Part shown: piece after piece, positions 8,217 through 10,088 of the stretch | How the letters are laid out: each line of letters starts with the position of its first letter | Position numbering within the stretch: the first letter of the stretch is position 1 | Origin: Chloroflexota bacterium | GTDB lineage: Bacteria > Chloroflexota > UBA5177 > JANWHV01 | Assembly: GCA_025924845.1 (NCBI GenBank) | Contig: JAICHN010000163.1 | Span: forward strand, 1-10,088 | Direction: 5' to 3' | Length of the DNA stretch: 10,088 nt | Position numbers and translations under genes: made by a program | Notes under the pieces: model-generated | What the model saw: only the letters and a program-made list of their open reading frames with translations | Told to the model about the DNA's origin: nothing | Database searches by the model: none

Positions 8217-8486
8217 GTGTCGCCCCAGTTGCTGCTGGTGCTTATGGTCGCTTTGTTGACTGCCGGCATTACCGGTCTGTTTACCCGGAAACCGATCTAT
8301 TATCTCCCCATTTATTGGCTGGTCGGGGTTTGCGCCATGCTGATCGGTCAGGTATTGGGTCGCGCCGCCGATATCACCCGGTTTACGGTTGGCGAAGTCG
8401 AACTTGGCGTAGGGTTGGTAGTCAACGTAGCTATGTTGATCGGCATGCACTGGCTGGGCCTATGGTATAATGTCAGAGGCCGGTAG
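8217..8486 (+). CDS. Small three-helix membrane protein of unknown function
   Basis: I do not recognise a family. The 89-residue product starts at GTG 8217, with a strong ribosome binding site (GGAAGGGG, 8201-8208) eight bases upstream, right after the S41 stop. It is mostly hydrophobic with three likely membrane segments at about residues 4-22, 28-48 and 63-84, short polar turns (TRKP between 1 and 2; GRAADITRFTVGEVE between 2 and 3), and a basic tail (NVRGR). Two acidic residues (Glu60, Glu62) sit at the edge of the third helix. Arrangement suggests a small integral membrane protein, perhaps an accessory to the neighbouring protease or the YtxH-like protein. Coding status rests on the ribosome binding site, tight spacing and coherent hydrophobicity. 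Confidence 0.75.
   Translation: MSPQLLLVLMVALLTAGITGLFTRKPIYYLPIYWLVGVCAMLIGQVLGRAADITRFTVGEVELGVGLVVNVAMLIGMHWLGLWYNVRGR
8463..8471 (+). promoter_or_regulatory. Candidate internal extended -10 promoter for the YtxH-like gene
   Basis: TGGTATAAT is a perfect extended -10, identical with the murT element over ten bases (ATGGTATAAT). It lies in the last codons of the 3-TM gene, encoding Trp-Tyr-Asn, so coding constraint is an alternative explanation. A start near 8478 would leave about 40 bases before the ATG at 8518, including its ribosome binding site. No good -35 is seen. Confidence 0.45.
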
Positions 8487-8502
8487 AACTTCGGTGAGCC
8501 GC

Positions 8503-8508
8503 GAGGAG
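8503..8508 (+). promoter_or_regulatory. Ribosome binding site fixing the YtxH-like start
   Basis: GAGGAG lies nine bases before the ATG at 8518 and decides for that start over the in-frame ATG at 8470, which sits within the -10 motif and overlaps the 3-TM gene. Confidence 0.7.
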
Positions 8509-8517
8509 AGATGTAAA

Positions 8518-8832
8518 ATGGCTTGGCAAGCAACCGGCAAACTGCTTTCCGGACTGGTAGTGGGGGTCGCCGTCGGCGCCGGCGTAGCCGTCGTGCTCTC
8601 GTCTCGCACCGCCGAAGTGTTGCCTCGATCGAGTGGCGGAACGCCTGGCCCGACCCCATTCGAGCCGGCGAATGCGCTCATCGCGCGCGCACGCCAGGTG
8701 GTCGAGGACGTTCGTGCGCAATTCCGTCAGGCAATCGATGAGGGACGCGCTACCAGCGCCCGGACGCGCGCCGAACTGAACGCCAGGTTCGAAGAAGCAA
8801 AACGCGGCAACCTCAATCGCGATAAAAGCTAG
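8518..8832 (+). CDS. YtxH-like single-pass membrane protein
   Basis: Small 104-residue protein with one glycine/valine-rich membrane segment (about residues 7-28), a flexible Ser/Gly/Pro linker (about 32-48), and a C-terminal stretch of about 55 residues rich in Ala, Arg, Glu and Gln that should form a long amphipathic helix or coiled coil. This layout and the GKLLSGLVVGVAVGAGVAVVLSS start resemble YtxH-domain proteins, which are widespread, poorly understood and often stress-linked in Bacillus. The family call is by architecture, not by a diagnostic motif. It begins 31 bases after the 3-TM gene and is followed by a 130-base structured gap. It could be co-transcribed with the upstream genes, use its own promoter at 8463, or both. 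Confidence 0.75.
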   Translation: MAWQATGKLLSGLVVGVAVGAGVAVVLSSRTAEVLPRSSGGTPGPTPFEPANALIARARQVVEDVRAQFRQAIDEGRATSARTRAELNARFEEAKRGNLNRDKS

Positions 8833-8845
8833 ATTCTGGTGCAAT

Positions 8846-8939
8846 TTCCGTGGATAGCGCCTTTGCGCTTCCGTGGTGAAGGCGGCACGATGGAAGAGTG
8901 GGCACGGCGGCTTGCCGGCCCGCTCTTCGTGTTTCCGTG
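8846..8939 (+). repeat. Three copies of the heptamer TTCCGTG
   Basis: TTCCGTG occurs at 8846-8852, 8869-8875 and 8933-8939, with a near copy TTCCGTC at 8971-8977 in the start of the next gene. The first two flank a small hairpin (AGCGC 8856-8860, GCGCT 8865-8869, CTTT loop). Spacing is irregular (23 and 64 bases), so a protein-binding array is only a possibility. Confidence 0.4.
8894..8927 (+). terminator. Strong hairpin, possible terminator between the YtxH-like and FtsA-like genes
   Basis: AAGAGTGGGC (8894-8903) pairs with GCCCGCTCTT (8918-8927), ten base pairs with one G-U wobble. After a single bulged A, CGGC (8905-8908) pairs with GCCG (8914-8917) around a five-base loop, making 14 pairs in all. 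The following bases (CGTGTTTCC) lack a real T-run, so a factor-independent terminator is only moderately supported; an mRNA processing or stability element, or part of a small RNA, fits too. Confidence 0.5.
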
Positions 8940-8962
8940 CTTGGCGCCCTCACAGGATAGTA

Positions 8963-10088
8963 ATGCCGAATTTCCGTCTCCCATTTCGTGCCGGCGCGCC
9001 TGGCCCCTATGCCGCGCTTGATATAGGTACTGAATACGCCAAGGCGCTGGTTTTCACTATCGACGGCGAGAGGTGCCGCGTCCTGGGCAGCGGCCGTCAC
9101 CCGCAAAGCCGCACCGCTATGCAGGATGGCCTCATTACCGATATCGAGGCGGTGGTACAAAATTGTCATGCCGCGCTCACTCGCGCCGAGCAAGCAGCGG
9201 GCGTACTGGGCAAACAGGCCATTGTCGGCCTGGCGGGCGAGCTGGTCAAGGGCCTTTCCACTACCATGACTCTGGAACGGAGTCGCCCGGCCGAAGCGCT
9301 ACGCCCGGACGAGATCGACGACGTGCTCGAACAGACTCAGCGCCGTGCCCTGTCCCAGGTAACCGAGCGCTTGAGTTGGGAGATGGGACAGCCGCAAGTG
9401 GATGTCCGCCTGGTCAATTCGGCCGTGGTGGCGATCAAGATGGACGGCCATACGGTCACCAATCCGCTTGGCTTTCAGGGCCGCTATTTGCAAGTGACTG
9501 TCTTCAATGCCTTCGCCCCTCTGGTCCACGTGGGCGCCTCGGAGAGTATTGCGCGCTATCTGAGCCTCGAGCTACTCTCGGTGGTCGCCGAGCCTTACGC
9601 CGTGGCGAGTTGCCTCTCCACTGCCCAGGCGGGCGACATAGGCGGCATCTTTATTGATGTGGGAGGGGGGACGACCGATGTCGCGCTGGTGCGGAACGGC
9701 GGCATCGAGGCCACGCAGTCGTTCGCCCTGGGCGGTAGAACCTTTACCCGGCGCCTTGCCGCCGAGCAAGACCTGGAAATGGAGGAGGCCGAGGCGCTGA
9801 AGCTGCGCTATGCGCGGGGCGAACTACCCGCCGCGGCGGCAGCGACGGTGAAGCAAGCGCTCGACCGCGACGTCACTACCTGGATGGACGGCGTACAACT
9901 CATTCTGGAAGAACTTGCCGGCGAGGGTCAATTACCACCGCACGTCCATCTCTGCGGCGGCGCCGGCGCCCTCCCCGACATTCTCGAGCGCCTTCAGGCC
10001 TTTCCCTGGACTGAACGGCTCCCCTGCCCTCGACCGCCGCGCATCGCCCTGATTCAGCCGGCCGATGTGGACTCGGTCCAGGACGACA
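8963..10088 (+). CDS. FtsA-like actin-fold ATPase, 3' end outside the window
   Basis: The frame is open from the ATG at 8963 to the window edge (375 complete codons, no stop). An AGGA at 8954-8957, five bases upstream, supports the start. Actin-fold motifs are in order: phosphate-1 ALDIGTEYAKAL (Asp20), a segment like the FtsA 1C/SHS2 insert with NPLGFQGRYLQVTVF at about 167-181, phosphate-2 IFIDVGGGTTDVALV (Asp232), and an adenosine-type motif HLCGGAGALPDI (329-340). FtsA normally tethers FtsZ filaments to the membrane in cell division; related folds (PilM, MreB, DnaK) do other jobs. The 1C-like insert favours FtsA or PilM over MreB/DnaK. The C-terminus, where FtsA has its amphipathic membrane helix, is not in view, and no ftsZ or pil gene is present here, so the exact role is open. 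Confidence 0.85.
   Translation, partial: MPNFRLPFRAGAPGPYAALDIGTEYAKALVFTIDGERCRVLGSGRHPQSRTAMQDGLITDIEAVVQNCHAALTRAEQAAGVLGKQAIVGLAGELVKGLSTTMTLERSRPAEALRPDEIDDVLEQTQRRALSQVTERLSWEMGQPQVDVRLVNSAVVAIKMDGHTVTNPLGFQGRYLQVTVFNAFAPLVHVGASESIARYLSLELLSVVAEPYAVASCLSTAQAGDIGGIFIDVGGGTTDVALVRNGGIEATQSFALGGRTFTRRLAAEQDLEMEEAEALKLRYARGELPAAAAATVKQALDRDVTTWMDGVQLILEELAGEGQLPPHVHLCGGAGALPDILERLQAFPWTERLPCPRPPRIALIQPADVDSVQDD

Overview
The window comes from a bacterial chromosome of moderately high GC with dense, housekeeping-type gene content. No mobile element, CRISPR array, rRNA or tRNA was found. The most likely source is an uncultured or environmental Chloroflexota-like bacterium. This is an inference from three things: an extra acidic/aromatic insertion in SecA (about residues 156-189 from the chosen start) that I associate from memory with Chloroflexota SecA proteins, the secA-prfB-S41 peptidase run, and a divergent FtsA-like ATPase. 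The MurT/GatD pair suggests a peptidoglycan with amidated D-glutamate, as in Gram-positive-type cell walls.

Layout. 1-201: no convincing gene, a few small hairpins, possibly a leader. 202-900 (+): rpe, ribulose-phosphate 3-epimerase. 907-1665 (-) and 1662-3059 (-): gatD and murT, joined by a 4-base ATGA overlap, murT first, meeting rpe tail to tail 6 bases apart. 3060-3177: a short divergent control region with back-to-back extended -10 elements for murT and secA and a hairpin in the secA leader. 3178-5859 (+): secA. 5867-6964 (+): prfB (RF2), without the usual programmed frameshift. 6994-8199 (+): a membrane-anchored PDZ/S41 C-terminal processing peptidase. 8217-8486 (+): an unrecognised three-helix membrane protein. 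8518-8832 (+): a YtxH-like single-pass protein. 8833-8962: an untranslated gap with two hairpins and repeated heptamers. 8963 to the window end (+): an actin-fold FtsA-like ATPase, cut by the window edge.

The plus-strand run from secA onward is closely spaced (7, 29, 17 and 31 bases between genes), looks like one transcription unit up to the YtxH-like gene, and groups protein export, translation termination, envelope proteolysis and small membrane proteins. The FtsA-like gene probably starts a new unit after a strong hairpin. The opposite-strand murT-gatD unit modifies lipid II. The theme is therefore envelope biogenesis with core metabolism and translation on the flanks. I see no clearly new defence or mobile system. 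The least explained parts are the S41 / 3-TM / YtxH-like / FtsA-like neighbourhood, the probably leaderless murT promoter, and the structured gap before the FtsA-like gene.
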